Positions 11,946 through 25,672 of a DNA stretch of 64,000 nucleotides are shown here, one piece after another; position 1 is the stretch's first letter, and every line of letters starts with the position of its first letter. The DNA comes from Lycium barbarum (Eukaryota > Streptophyta > Magnoliopsida > Solanales > Solanaceae): assembly GCF_019175385.1 (NCBI RefSeq), contig NC_083348.1, forward strand, positions 2,991,001 to 3,055,000, read 5' to 3'. The translations under genes were made by a program, and so were the position numbers. The notes under the pieces were generated by a model. That model was not told where the DNA came from. It saw nothing but the letters and a program-made list of their open reading frames with translations, and ran no database searches.

Positions 11946-12892
11946 ACATATACCCCAACATCATGGGCCACTCATGAACCACTCACAGGCCACACCTTCA
12001 CCCCCTGTCAAGTGCGCCTTTCACATATAAAACGTAATATCATAGGTCACACCCTCACCCTCTGTCAAGTGTTCCTTTACTCGTACCTTTGAGAACTGAA
12101 AGTGAATGCATAGTGCAAATAAAATTGAACAACAGGATTCTCAAAATAGTACAATGACAATTGGCCTCTCATGGGCCTTACTGAACTCATACTACTAGGA
12201 CAGGAAATCACAAGATCTGTATATGGGGAAATACCATAGCCGGGATATGGGAACAACAAAACTGTATTTCTCTTAGTGCTTATAAGAATAGAGTAATATA
12301 GAAACTCTCTTACTCGTATATTGGTTCATATCATAGGATCATGCCAAAGAAAGAGATAATAGCCTTAACATACCTTGACGTATATCAAATCGCCCAACTT
12401 CTACCTCTTGAACTTGTAAATCTACAATTAAGATAACATAAGCCTTAATTAGGCTACTTGCCTTGCTTACTAATCATCCCCAAGCACGTATAAAGCTTAA
12501 CGAATTATAGACGACCATCTCCTTTATAAGCTTACAATGATAATTCCTATATATATCAAAATATACGTAAATCCATCTCTAATCATTTCTTAAAATAGTC
12601 TCATGTCACTACCTTGCCCTTCACCAATCTATCACTTCCACAAATACATTCTCTTTACCTAAAATCACTAAAACTCTTGATAGTAAACTCAAATAAAAGG
12701 GTAAGAATAATTTACATACCTTGAGGGGTAAAGAATCCCAAGAATCATTTTAACTTCAACTCCCTAAGCTTCCCATTCGTGGAGAAACCCTAGAAGCAAC
12801 TTTCTTCTTCACAAGCTCGGGTTTACGGGGTCCGGGTCATGTCAAATCTTCACTAATATGCTATAAATGTTGGGATAGCAAAATATTAGGGT

Positions 12893-12897
12893 TTTCT
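12893..12897. repeat. Left target duplication TTTCT of the three-LTR element
   Basis: TTTCT occurs directly before TGTCACACC (12898) and again directly after the last TATAACA (25668-25672). The unbroken partner LTR reads 'ggttttctgatctggg', showing a single copy before insertion. Confidence 0.9.
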
Positions 12898-15326
12898 TGT
12901 CACACCCCAATATCCCTAGGGTGTGATGGGCACCCGACCCTTACTTAGGGCCGAGCGAACCCTCAGATTCTTGCGGCACACAAAATCACGTCAACTTTTT
13001 TTTTTAAATCAAATATGATAAGGTACATAGTAAAAAATTTCTTTCAGAAATATCCTTTCTCGTGGCCTTCAAGCCGAACAAATCTGTGATCATACAAAAT
13101 TCATTACATAACACAGACCGACAACCAATACCCACGACACTGTCTGCAAAGCCTCTAACGAAATCCCAAAAGCATGACATACAGACTCTGACTCGGCAGC
13201 ACTCCGGGAACAAATGGAGCTTTCCATCTGCACTAGATCATCTTCAATGACATCAGAAGCTAGGGACGTTAACCCAAAGTTCCCTTTAGCTACCGTACAG
13301 AGCTAAGTCAAATGGAGCAATACAAAAGGTCTCGGGACTTGTGGGCCCACCTCGGGTCAAGTTGAGGTGACGTACAAAAATTACGTGCATTAGGCCTTGT
13401 GAAGTCATCCATGAAAGTTTCAGAGCGATCGGATTACATTTGTGAAAGTTATGGAGGTTTAACCATTTTTCCAACAAAATGTACCCTTTGAAGTTCAATT
13501 CCATTGAATGAATAGTACCAAAAATCAATCTCGGATTTCTACGAGCAGAATTGTCCCCGAGGCTCAAATCTCAACCTAGTATATCTAGGGCATGCCAAAG
13601 AACAAAGGGGAAGGCTTTACATACCTTTGCTGCGCCTTACGCTCGTCCAGATTCGATTCCCGTTTCGCCCAAAATCTACAAATGGTCAAGTTTACCAATT
13701 GTCAATAGTGAGACTTTTAGCATTCAAATCCTCAATTCATCACTTGTCTTACAAAAATTTGGGCAGAATTTCCCCTATAAACATACCAACCCCGAGAATA
13801 TGGCTCGGCCCCATATCAACAATAACAAACCCGAGAATTCAACTCGGCCAAACCAACAACAATACTATCAATATCCAAAAGTGATTCAAAACGTGTCCTA
13901 ACATTAATAATGCCTTTCTACACCATTCGACAACATTTCGTTTATTATCCAAATAAACTACATACGATCAAGATCATATCAATGCTCACAAGTTCAAATA
14001 CCAATCCAAGATCATTCCATTAAGATTCAAGAACGTTCCCAACAATCCACTTAATGATCAAACAAGCCAAATTATACACACACACTTACCCGAAACACCT
14101 ACTATTCGACTACTATCACTTCGTACCCATTATCATGCGCTTCCACTCATCTCTATACATTTCCACAACAATATCATGCTACATAAAATCGACTTGTCCT
14201 CCTATGCACACCACACACACACGACCAACTCATGCAACACCATACCCGGCTACAACTACCATCCACAACTCAACAATCAACTTACTAAATAATATTGATT
14301 CATCATTTCAATCCAACACCACACATATAATCGGCTAACATGCAACACACATATTTTCATTTATTTCATTCATTTCTAGACATAACAACAACCAACATGA
14401 TACATACACTACATGCATATTTCCCATGAATTCTTCACCCATTTCTACTCACTATAATAACAACAAACATGCTACATAAAACAATTGGTTCATCACCCTT
14501 ACACAACACCAACATACACGTCCACAACACAACATCAATATTCTTCATGAATTCCATCCAACTTCGCATACTACATCATTCACAAATATCCATAACATAT
14601 AAAAGAAGAGGAATTCTTACCTTTTTCCCCTTATCTTCTCTCTTGGCTAAAGTTGTGAACTTGCAACAAGGAGAGGGATTCTTGCTTCAACAATTATACC
14701 ATGTTGAAGAGCATCCTTGAATTAGTAGAAACACATGAAGAAACTATTTTTTTTGGAAAAGATTCCATGGGGGTAATTTCCCCCACCCTTGGCCGAATGG
14801 CCTTAGTAGTTTTGCTCTTCATTTTTCTTTTTGTTTCTTTCTTTCTCTCCACTCTTCTTTAATTAAAATGATAGCCTCCTTCATATATATAGATATATAC
14901 TCCCCATAGTCATGTGAGGGGCACATGCCCCCTCTAGAATTTTCTTGAAAATCAATTAAAAAGATGACCAATTTGTCATCATTTTTCATTCTTTTTCATT
15001 CTTTTTCTTTTTCATTTTTTTTTTTGGTCACATGGCCAATATGGCCCTTTTAGAATTCTCATGAACCTTTTGGTGAAATTCCCGTTTTGCCCCTCGACTT
15101 TCCTCGATATTACCATTTTGCCCCTAGCATTCCGCATTATTTCCATGACACATTTTGCAAATTTCTCTTCCTGCCCTTAGCTTCTCACAATATTTTCATA
15201 CTAATAATAGTCACAAATAATATTCATGACAACTTGTGCATTAATTTAATTTTTGAAAAAGGTTTCGCCCTTAACTTTCCACGACGACTTTGGAATTTCC
15301 AAACGTACAAAATACGGGCTATAACA
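12898..15326 (-). repeat. LTR copy a (internally deleted)
   Basis: Starts TGTCACACCCC and ends GGCTATAACA. Compared with copy b it lacks about 1.1 kb: the text jumps at about 13243-13256 from the segment matching 17272 to the segment matching 18421. The missing part holds all the tandem-repeat clusters. Confidence 0.9.
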
Positions 15327-16926
15327 TCCTCCCCCCCCCCCCCCCCTTTAGAACATTCGTCTTCGAATGTTAAACTGACCTTATGGGGTCTCTTAATACA
15401 TCCGGGGAGGTCCCCGTCTTTCCTTCGAAGATTTCCAAATGTTACGATTGTTATCTCTCTTTCTTCCGTTTACTTACTTTTCTCTTCTTCCTTAATATCG
15501 TCGTATCAGAAGCTCCTGCCCTTATTGTAGCGAGGTCGGTACTCGTTTACTTCATAACATCTCTGTATCGCATCTCTTACTTGTCTCCTGACTTTTGTTT
15601 AGCTGACATCGTTCATATGTCGCAACACTGGCCACTGGGGCCCACCGTGGATCGATACCATCGTAAATGGGATATTACCCGCATACACGTACATTTACTA
15701 TCATTTTTCTCACAAAAGATTCCCAAACTCTTATTCAAATTTACTCTGATTCCAGAACTGCATTGCGCTTCCTTTCTCTTTCGTTAGCCGAGTCTGTCTT
15801 GGCTTACCCGGCCTATTTAGGGTTTTGACCGTTCAACACATTCCAATTTTCCTTTGGGTTACCCCGGATTTCCTATATGTCTTTCATTTTTACATTCATG
15901 AAAATTTTGGTATACTTCCCAGGGGGTCACCCATCCCAAAATTGCTCTGGCCCTAGCACGCTTAACTTCGTAACTTTCACACGTTTTGACACGTTAATGC
16001 TGTTATAATTGCATCGATTGCCCCGCACGACCTTTGTCACATACTTTAAGGAAAATCTGGGTCTTAACAACTTTCAAAACGTTCTCGTAGCGGGTCCCAC
16101 CCCGATCTAGAGAATATTCTTTTACTTTTCTGGTTACCGGGTCGCCCCCTGTAAATCCTCAATGTTTACCTTTATGTATACATATATAATTCTGAGTCGC
16201 GAGCGAACTGCTCAATTCTCAACGGCCCGTCATACACTTTGCATTCTTCCTATTAGAGGAAACTTGGTGGTTAGGCTTTTTTTTTTTTTTGCCCTATCGA
16301 TATCGACCCTCAAGACTTGTTAAGAATTTATATCTCACTTTCATCCTCGTATTTCTAGAAAAATTTGGGCAGAGGTTCCTCTGTATTTCTCACTATCCCA
16401 AAACCTGTACATAGAAAATACTAGCCACGCCTCACAGGGCCAACACACATGCGTATATATACATTATATCATGTCGCCTCATGGCCACACAGGGCTAACA
16501 ATTTCAAATGAAAGTATACAGAGGTCGAGACTTACCTCACGTGCCCAACTCAAACGGCACCGGTGACACATTCCTGTTTACTTTCCTTTTCAAATTTCAA
16601 CCATACGTTTCAATCATACTTCAAATGCCTTACCCGGCATACGTCTTTCATACCATTGCTTACCTGTGTACTGTGTAGCTTGCAATATCATCAGTCACTG
16701 TCATACGTCGATACCGTTCTCCAGCTGAAATCAAGGGTTAGTAAAAAGGAATCCATTTCCTACAGCTGGCTCTATCGCACGGTCTAGGATTCAAAGAAGG
16801 TCAACAATCCCTAGATGCCCCGTAGTCTCCTGTTTATAAATGTGGCACGCTACACACCATAAACAGGACTCTACCGGACACGACTTTGCAGATAACCCCT
16901 AGGACAGACCTGCTCTGATACCACTC
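15327..16926 (-). other. Internal region 1 of the three-LTR element
   Basis: About 1600 bp. It opens with a long C run (polypurine tract on the minus strand, 15327-15351) and closes with GCTCTGATACCA at 16912-16923, the complement of the iMet tRNA 3' end. No protein motif in any frame. The plus-strand open frames here are AT/TC-rich noise that recurs identically in internal region 2. Confidence 0.8.
16912..16923 (-). promoter_or_regulatory. Primer-binding site (tRNA-iMet type)
   Basis: Reads TGGTATCAGAGC on the minus strand, three bases from the LTR start at 16927. Confidence 0.85.
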
Positions 16927-19900
16927 TGTCACACCCCAATATCCCTAGGGTGTGAGGGGCACCCGACCCTTACTTAGGGCCGAGCGAACCCTCAGATTCT
17001 TGCGGCACACAAAATCACGTGAACTTTTTTTTTTAAAATCAAATATGATAAGGTACATAGTAAACAATTTCTTTCAGAAATATCCTTTCTCGTGGCCTTC
17101 AAGCCGAACAAATCTGTGATCATACAAAATTCATTACATAACACAGACCGACAACCAATACCCACGACACTGTCTGCAAAGCCTCTAACGAAATCCCAAA
17201 AGCATGACATACAGACTCTGACTCGGCAGCACTCCGGGAACAAATGGAGCTTGCCATCTGCACTGGATCATCTTCTATTTGTCCTCAACTCAACTGGGAG
17301 TACCTGCGCGGCATGAAACGCAGCCCCCGAAGAAAGGGGGTCAGTACGAAATATGTACTGAGTGTGTAAAGCGGTAATAAATTATAACTATCGCATAATT
17401 TAGGGAAGAAATAGTCATGACCAACCCAATACCTGCAGCCGTCGCTGGAAGGAACAGAAATGTGTACATAAAGTCTCAAACAGTCCTTAAGTAAATAACG
17501 CAATCCAACCAACATATTCAAATAAGCAATGTAGGTTAACACCTCTTTTAAGTAAATAATATGATACAACGTGCGTGCCGCTTCTGGCTCAATACCAATA
17601 ATAGCCCCATCGGGCAGCCGCTTCCGGCTCAATATCAATAATAGCCCCATCGGGCAGCCGCGTCCGGCTCAATATCAATAATAGCCCCATCGGGCAGCCG
17701 CTTCCGGCTTAATAACAATAATAGCCCCATCGGGCAGCCGCTTCCGGCATAATAATATAATAGCCCCATCAGGCAGCCGGTTCCTGCATAATAATAATGA
17801 TAATGGCCCCTTCGGGCATAGTAATAGTAATATATAAAGTAAAATAGGTCGTAAATGAAAAGCAGTGGCAAAACCTCGCACCCCTTTCAGAATGGTTTGG
17901 AAATTAGCATACTCAGACATAAGCTGAGGCCATAGCACACTCAGTGATCAGCCGAGGCCATAGCTCGCTTGGACATAAGCTGAGACCATAGCACGCTCAG
18001 ACATGAGCTGAGGCCATCGCACCCCCTTTGGAGTGGTTTTGAAAAGTCTAGATAATAAAATATCGCACCCCCTTCGGAGTGGTTTTTGGAAAGTCTAAAT
18101 AGTAAAATGTCGCACCCCCTTCGGAGTGGTTTTGAAAGGTCTAAATAATAAAATATCGCACCCCCTTCGGAGTGATTTTGAAATCGACTTTATATTCCCT
18201 TTAGCTAGAAACTAACAATTAGTAAATTTTAATAATAAATTTCTTTTTGAAATCACTAGTAACCCACAACTAAGTTTCAATAAATCAAATTCAGCATGAA
18301 GGATTAACAACCGTATGCACATGCAAAGTAGTGAGAACTAAATGCCTTTCAATTATCGTTACGGACATCATTCATCATAAAACCTCTATGACTATTTCCA
18401 GACAATTCGAGTCCGTCTACAGAAGCTAGGGACGTTAACCCAAAGTTCCCTTTAGCTACCGCACAGAGCTAAGTCAAATGGAGCAATACAAAAGGTCTCG
18501 GGACTTGTGGGCCCACCTCGGGTCAAGTCGAGGTGACGTACAAAAATTACGTGCATTAGGCCTTGTGAAGTCATCCATGAAAGTTTCAGAGCGATCGGAT
18601 TACATTTGTGAAAGTTATGGAGGTTTAACCATTTTTCCAACAAAATGTACCCTTTGAAGTTCAATTCCATTGAATGAATAGTACCAAAAATCAATCTCGG
18701 ATTTCTACGAGCAGAATTGTCCCCGAGGCTCAAATCTCAACCTAGTATATCTAGGGCATGCCAAAGAACAAAGGGGAAGGCTTTACATACCTTTGCTGCG
18801 CCTTACGCTCGTCCAGATTCGATTCCCGTTTCGCCCAAAATCTACAAATGGTCAAGTTTACCAATTGTCAATAGTGAGACTTTTAGCATTCAAATCCTCA
18901 ATTCATCACTTGTCTTACAAAAATTTGGGCAGAATTTCCCCTATAAACATACCAACCCCGAGAATATGGCTCGGCCCCATATCAACAATAACAAACCCGA
19001 GAATTCAACTCGGCCAAACCAACAACAATACTATCAATATCCAAAAGTGATTCAAAACGTGTCCTAACATTAATAATGCCTTTCTACACCATTCGACAAC
19101 ATTTCTTTTATTATCCAAATAAACTACATACGATCAAGTTCATATCAATGCTCACAAGTTCAAATACCAATCCAAGACCATTCCATTAAGATTCAAGAAC
19201 GTTCCCAACAATCCACTTAATGATCAAACAAGCCAAATTATACACACACACTTACCCGAAACACCTACTATTCGACTACTATCACTTCGTACCCATTATC
19301 ATGCGCTTCCACTCATCTCTATACATTTCCACAACAATATCATGCTACATAAAATCGACTTGTCCTCCTATGCACACCACACACACACGACCAACTCATG
19401 CAACACCATACCCGGCTACAACTACCATCCACAACTCAACAATCAACTTACTAAATAATATTGATTCATCATTTCAATCCAACACCACACATATAATCGG
19501 CTAACATGCAACACACATATTTTCATTTATTTCATTCATTTCTAGACATAACAACAACCAACATGATACATACACTACATGCATATTTCCCATGAATTCT
19601 TCACCCATTTCTACTCACTATAATAACAACAAACATGCTACATAAAACAATTGGTTCATCACCCTTACACAACACCAACATACACGGCCACAACACAACA
19701 TCAATATTCTTCATGAATTCCATCCAACTTCGCATACTACATCATTCACAAATATCCATAACATATAAAAGAAGAGGAATTCTTACCTTTTTCCCCTTAT
19801 CTTCTCTCTTGGCTAAAGTTGTGAACTTGCAACAAGGAGAGGGATTCTTGCTTCAACAATTATACCATGTTGAAGAGCATCCTTGAATTAGTAGAAACAC

Positions 19901-20481
19901 ATGAAGAAACTATTTTTTTTGGAAGAGATTCCATGGGGGTAATTTCCCCCACCCTTGGCCGAATGGCCTTAGTAGTTTTGCTCTTCATTTTTCTTTTTGT
20001 TTCTTTCTTTCTCTCCACTCTTCTTTAATTAAAATGATAGCCTCCTTCATATATATAGATATATACTCCCCATAGTCATGTGAGGGGCACATGCCCCCTC
20101 TAGAATTTTCTTGAAAATCAACTAAAAAGATGACCAATTTGTCATCATTTTTCATTCTTTTTCTTTTTCATTTTTTTTTTGGTCACATGGCCAATATGGC
20201 CCTTTTAGAATTCTCATGAACCTTTTGGTGAAATTCCCGTTTTGCCCCTCGACTTTCCTCGATATTACCATTTTGCCCCTAGCATTCCGCATTATTTCCA
20301 TGACACATTTTGCAAATTTCTCTTCCTGCCCTTAGCTTCTCACAATATTTTCATACTAATAATAGTCACAAATAATATTCATGACAACTTGTGCATTAAT
20401 TTAATTTTTGAAAATGGTTTTGCCCTTAACTTTCCACGACGACTTTGGAATTTCCAAACGTACAAAATACGGGCTATAACA
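16927..20481 (-). repeat. LTR copy b (full length, about 3.56 kb)
   Basis: TGTCACACCCC to GGCTATAACA. Nearly identical to copy c over the whole length. It contains three clusters of short tandem repeats between 17577 and 18190. Confidence 0.9.
17577..18190. repeat. Clustered short tandem repeats in LTR copy b
   Basis: Three successive arrays. The first (17577-17830) has about six units with 'agccccatcgggcagccgct', period near 40 bp. The second (about 17895-18020) has units with 'cataagctgaggccatagca', period near 30 bp. The third (about 18010-18190) has four units with 'cgcacccccttcggagtgg', period near 50 bp. Copy c carries the same arrays at 22735-23365 with differing unit numbers (third array, and one extra unit in the second). 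Confidence 0.8.
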
Positions 20482-22085
20482 TCCTCCCCCCCCCCCCCCC
20501 CCTTTAGAACATTCGTCCTCAAATGTTAAACTTACCTTATGGGGTCTCTTAATACATCCGGGGAGGTCCCCGTCTTTCCTTCGAAGATTTCCAAATGTTA
20601 CGATTGTTATCTCTCTTTCTTCCGTTTACTTACTTTTCTCTTCTTCCTTAATATCGTCGGATCAGAAGCTCATGCCCTTATTGTAGCGAGGTCGGTACTC
20701 GTTTACTTCATAACATCTCTGTATCGCATCTCTTACTTGTCTCCTGACTTTTGTTTAGCTGACATCGTTCATATGTCGCAACACTGGCCACTGGGGCCCA
20801 CCGTGGATCGATACCATCGTAAATGGGATATTACCCGCATACACATACATTTACTATCATTTTTCTCACAAAAGATTCCCAAACGCTTATTCAAATTTAC
20901 TCTGATTCCAGAACTGCATTGCGCTTCCTTTCTCTTTCGTTAGCCGAGTCTGTCTTGGCTTACCCGGCCTATTTAGGGTTTTGACCGTTCAACACATTCC
21001 AATTTTCCTTTGGGTTACCCCGGAATTCCTATATGTCTTTCATTTTTACATTCATGAAAATTTTGGTATACTTCCCAGGGGGTCACCTATCCCAAAATTG
21101 CTCTGGCCCTAGCACGCTTAACTTCGTAACTTTCACACGTTTTGACACGTTAATGTTGTTATAATTGCATCGATTTCCCCGCACGACCTTTGTCACATAC
21201 TTTAAGGAAAATCGGGGTCTTAACAACTTTCAAAACGTTCTCGTAGCGGGTCCCACCCCGATCTAGAGAATATTCTTTTACTTTTCTGGTTACCGGGTCG
21301 CCCCCTGTAAATCCTCAATGTTTACCTTTATGTATACATATATAATTCTGAGTCGCGAGCGAACTCCTCAATTCTCAACGGCCCGTCATACACTTTGCAT
21401 TCTTCCTATTAGAGGAAACTTGGTCGTTAGGCTTTTTTTGTTTTTTTTTGCCCTATCGATATCGACCCTCAAGACTTGTTAAGAATTTATATCTCACTTT
21501 CCTCCTCGTATTTCTAGAAAAATTTGGGCAGAGGTTCCTCTGTATTTCTCACTATCCCAAAACCTGTACATAGAAAATACTAGCCACGCCTCACAGGGCC
21601 AACACACATGCGTATATATACATTATATCATGTCGCCTCATGGCCACACAGGGCTAACAATTTCAAATGAAAGTATACAGAGGTCGAGACTTACCTCACG
21701 TGCCCAACTCAAACGGCACCGGTGACACATTCCTGTTTACTTTCCTTTTCAAATTTCAACCATACGTTTCAATCATACTTCAAATCCCTTACCCGGCATA
21801 CGTCTTTCATACCATTGTTTACCTGTGTACTGTGTAGCTTGCAATATCATCAGTCACTGTCATACGTCGATACCGTTCTCCAGCTGAAATCAAGGATTAG
21901 TAAAAAGGAATCCATTTCCTACAGCTGGCTCTATCGCACGGTCCAGGATTCAAAGAAGGTCAACAATCCCTAGATGCCCCGTAGTCTCCTGTTTATAAAT
22001 GTGGCACGCTACACACCATAAACAGGACTCTACCGGACACGACTTTGCAGACAACCCCTAGGACAGACCTGCTATGATACCACTC
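20482..22085 (-). other. Internal region 2 of the three-LTR element
   Basis: Almost the same sequence as internal region 1. Its polypurine tract is at 20482-20506. Its primer site at 22071-22082 reads GCTATGATACCA, with one change from the functional GCTCTGATACCA. Non-coding. Confidence 0.8.
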
Positions 22086-25000
22086 TGTCACACCCCAATA
22101 TCCCTAGGGTGTGATGGGCACCCGACCCTTACTTAGGGCCGAGCGAACCCTCAGATTCTTGCGGCACACAAAATCACGTCAACTTTTTTTTTAAAATCAA
22201 ATTTGATAAGGTACATAGTAAAAAATTTCTTTCAGAAATATCCTTTCTCGTGGCCTTCAAGCCGAACAAATCTGTGATCATACAAAATTCATTACATAAC
22301 ACTGACCGACAACCAATACCCACGACACTGTCTGCAAAGCCTCTAACGAAATCCCAAAAGCATGACATACAGACTCTGACTCGGCAGCACTCCGGGAACA
22401 AATGGAGCTTGCCATCTGCATTGGATCATCTTCTATCTGTCCTCAACTCAACTGGGAGTACCTGTGCGGCATGAAACGCAGCCCCCGAAGAAAGGGGGGT
22501 CAGTACGAAATATGTACTGAGTATGTAAAGCGGTAATAAATTATAACTATCGCATAATTTAGGGAAGAAATAGTCATGACCAACCCAATACCTGCAGCCG
22601 TCGCTGGTAGGAACAGAAATGTGTACATAAAGTCTCAAACAGTCCTTAAGTAAATAACGCAATCCAACCAACATATTCAAATAAGCAATGTAGGTTAACA
22701 CCTCTTTTAAGTAAATAATATGATACAACGTGTGTGCCGCTTCCGGCTCAATACCAATAGGGCCCCATCGGGCAGCCGCTTCCGGCTCAATATCAATAAT
22801 AGCCCCATCGGGCAGCCGCGTCCGGCTCAATATCAATAATAGCCCCATCGGGCAGCCGCTTCCGTCTTAATAACAATAATAGCCCCATCGGGCAGCCGCT
22901 TCCGGCATAATAATATAATAGCCCCATCGGGCAGCCGCTTCCAGCATAATAATAATGATAATGGCCCCTTCGGGCATAGTAATAGTAATATATAAAGTAA
23001 AATAGGTCGTAAATGAAAAGCAGTGGCAAAACCTCGCACCCCTTTCGGAGTGGTTTGGAAATTAGCATACTCATACATAAGCTGAGGCCATAGCACACTC
23101 AGGCGTAAACCGAGGCCATAGCACACTCAGTGATCAGCCGAGGCCATAGCTCGCTCGGACATAAGCTGAGGCCATAGCACGCTCAGACATGAGCTGAGGC
23201 CGTCGCACCCCCTTTGGAGTGGTTTTGAAAAGTCTAGATAATAAAATATCGCACCCCCTTCGGAGTGGTTTTTGGAAAGTCTAAATAGTAAAATGTCGCA
23301 CCCCCTTCGGAGTGATTTTGAAAGGTCTAAATAATAAAATATCGCACCCCCTTCGGAGTGATTTTGAAATCGACTTTATATTCCCTTTAGCTAGAAACTA
23401 ACAATTAGTAAATTTTAATAATAAATTTCTTTTTGAAATCACTAGTAACCCACAACTAAGTTTCAATAAATCCAATTCAGCATGAAGGATTAACAACCGT
23501 ATGCACATGCAAAGTAGTGAGAACTAAATGCCTTTCAATTATCGTTACGGACATCATTCATCATAAAACCTCTATGACTATTTCCAGACAATTCGAGTCC
23601 GTCTACAGAAGCTAGGGACGTTAACCTAAAGTTCCCTTTAGCTACCGTACAGAGCTAAGTCAAATGGAGCAATACAAAAGGTCTAGGGACTTGTGGGCCC
23701 ACCTCGGGTCAAGTCGAGGTGACGTACAAAAATTACGTGCATTAGGCCTTGTGAAGTCATCCATGAAAGTTTCAGAGCGATCGGATTACATTTGTGAAAG
23801 TTATGGAGGTTTAACCATTTTTCCAACAAAATGTACCCTTTGAAGTTCAATTCCATTGAATGAATAGTACCAAAAATCAATCTCGGATTTCTACGAACAG
23901 AATTGTCCCCGAGGCTCAAATCTCAACCTAGTATATCTAGGGCATGCCAAAGAACAAAGGGGAAGGCTTTACATACCTTTGCTGCGCCTTACGCTCGTCC
24001 AGATTCGATTCCCGTTTCGCCCAAAATCTACAAATGGTCAAGTTTACCAATTGTCAATAGTGAGACTTTTAGCATTCAAATCCTCAATTCATCACTTGTC
24101 TTACAAAAATTTGGGCAGAATTTCCCCTATAAACATACCAACCCCGAGAATATGGCTCGGCCCCATATCAACAATAACAAACCCGAGAATTCAACTCGGC
24201 CAAACCAACAACAATACTATCAATATCCAAAAGTGATTCAAAACGTGTCCTAACATTAATAATGCCTTTCTACACCATTCGACAACATTTCTTTTATTAT
24301 CCAAATAAACTACATACGATCAAGTTCATATCAATGCTCACAAGTTCAAATACCAATCCAAGACCATTCCATTAAGATTCAAGAACGTTCCCAACAATCC
24401 ACTTAATGATCAAACAAGCCAAATTATACACACACACTTACCCGAAACACCTACTATTCGACTACTATCACTTCGTACCCATTATCATGCGCTTCCACTC
24501 ATATCTATACATTTCCACAACAATATCATGCTACATAAAATCGACTTGTCCTCCTATGCACACCACACACACACGACCAACTCATGCAACACCATACCCG
24601 GCTACAACTACCATCCACAACTCAACAATCAACTTACTAAATAATATTGATTCATCATTTCAATCCAACACCACACATATAATCGGCTAACATGCAACAC
24701 ACATATTTTCATTTATTTCATTCATATCTAGACATAACAACAACCAACATGATACATACACTACATGCATATTTCCCATGAATTCTTCACCCATTTCTAC
24801 TCACTATAATAACAACAAACATGCTACATAAAACAATTGGTTCATCACCCTTACACAACACCAACATACACGGCCACAACACAACATCAATATTCTTCAT
24901 GAATTCCATCCAACTTCGCATACTACATCATTCACAAATATCCATAACATATAAAAGAAGAGGAATTCTTACCTTTTTCCCCTTATCTTCTCTCTTGGCT

Positions 25001-25667
25001 AAAGTTGTGAACTTGCAACAAGGAGAGGGATTCTTGCTTCAACAATTATACCATGTTGAAGAGCATCCTTGAATTAGTAGAAACACATGAAGAAACTATT
25101 TTTTTTGGAAGAGATTCCATGGGGGTAATTTCCCCCACCCTTGGCCGAATGGCCTTAGTAGTTTTGCTCTTCATTTTTCTTTTTGTTTCTTTCTTTCTCT
25201 CCACTCTTCTTTAATTAAAATGATAGCCTCCTTCATATATATAGATATATACTCCCCATAGTCATGTGAGGGGCACATGCCCCCTCTAGAATTTTCTTGA
25301 AAATCAATTAAAAAGATGACCAATTTGTCATCATTTTTCATTCTTTTTTTTTTTCATTTTTTTTTTGGTCACATGGCCAATATGGCCCTTTTAGAATTCT
25401 CATGAACCTTTTGGTGAAATTCCCGTTTTGCCCCTCGACTTTCCTCGATATTACCATTTTGCCCCTAGCATTCCGCATTATTTCCATGACACATTTTGCA
25501 AATTTCTCTTCCTGCCCTTAGCTTCTCACAATATTTTCATACTAATAATAGTCACAAATAATATTCATGACAACTTGTGCATTAATTTAATTTTTGAAAA
25601 TGGTTTCGCCCTTAACTTTCCACGACGACTTTGGAATTTCCAAACGTACAAAATACGGTCTATAACA
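22086..25667 (-). repeat. LTR copy c (full length, about 3.58 kb)
   Basis: TGTCACACCCC to GGTCTATAACA, immediately followed by the target duplication TTTCT. As the rightmost LTR of a minus-strand element it is the 5' LTR of the array. Confidence 0.9.
22735..23365. repeat. Clustered short tandem repeats in LTR copy c
   Basis: Counterparts of the arrays in copy b. The 'gaggccatagca' array has an extra unit at about 23100-23130 and the 'cgcaccccctt' array one fewer, consistent with slippage after the LTRs separated. Confidence 0.75.
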
Positions 25668-25672
25668 TTTCT

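Larger units (their letters stand above)
11144..12897 (-). repeat. 3' LTR of the first Tekay element, outer part
   Basis: Aligns with 30291-31963 base for base with scattered changes, for example 'ctgacctctagtgaccaaac' at both starts. It begins abruptly after 'ctccaggta', so the terminal TGTCACGACCC seen in the other LTR is gone. It contains a TA microsatellite at about 11886-11941. Confidence 0.9.
12898..25667 (-). mobile_element. Three-LTR, two-internal non-coding LTR element (LARD-like)
   Basis: Three direct LTR copies (12898-15326, 16927-20481, 22086-25667) alternate with two near-identical 1.6 kb internal regions. Each internal region starts with a polypurine tract and ends with an iMet-type primer-binding site, both read on the minus strand. 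The internals hold no gag or pol motif. One 5-bp duplication flanks the whole array, so it behaves as one insertion into the LTR of the Tekay element. LARD-like elements depend on enzymes from autonomous relatives; the LTR ends match those of the Tekay LTRs here, so a Tekay helper is plausible (inference). Confidence 0.9.

Noticed and set aside
11762..12030. Tyr-Ile repeat proteins across the TA run
   Set aside because: Microsatellite translation within an LTR.
13551..15530. Recurring plus-strand frames (for example from 13551, 18717 and 23903) that look conserved
   Set aside because: They recur because the LTR recurs; identical DNA, no coding pattern or domain.
17635..17938. Minus-strand repeat proteins with GCPMGLLYYYAG units
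   Set aside because: Translation of LTR minisatellites in several frames; also seen at 22793-23126.
17577..18190. CRISPR-like direct repeats
   Set aside because: Units are contiguous minisatellites in a plant LTR without unique spacers or cas genes.
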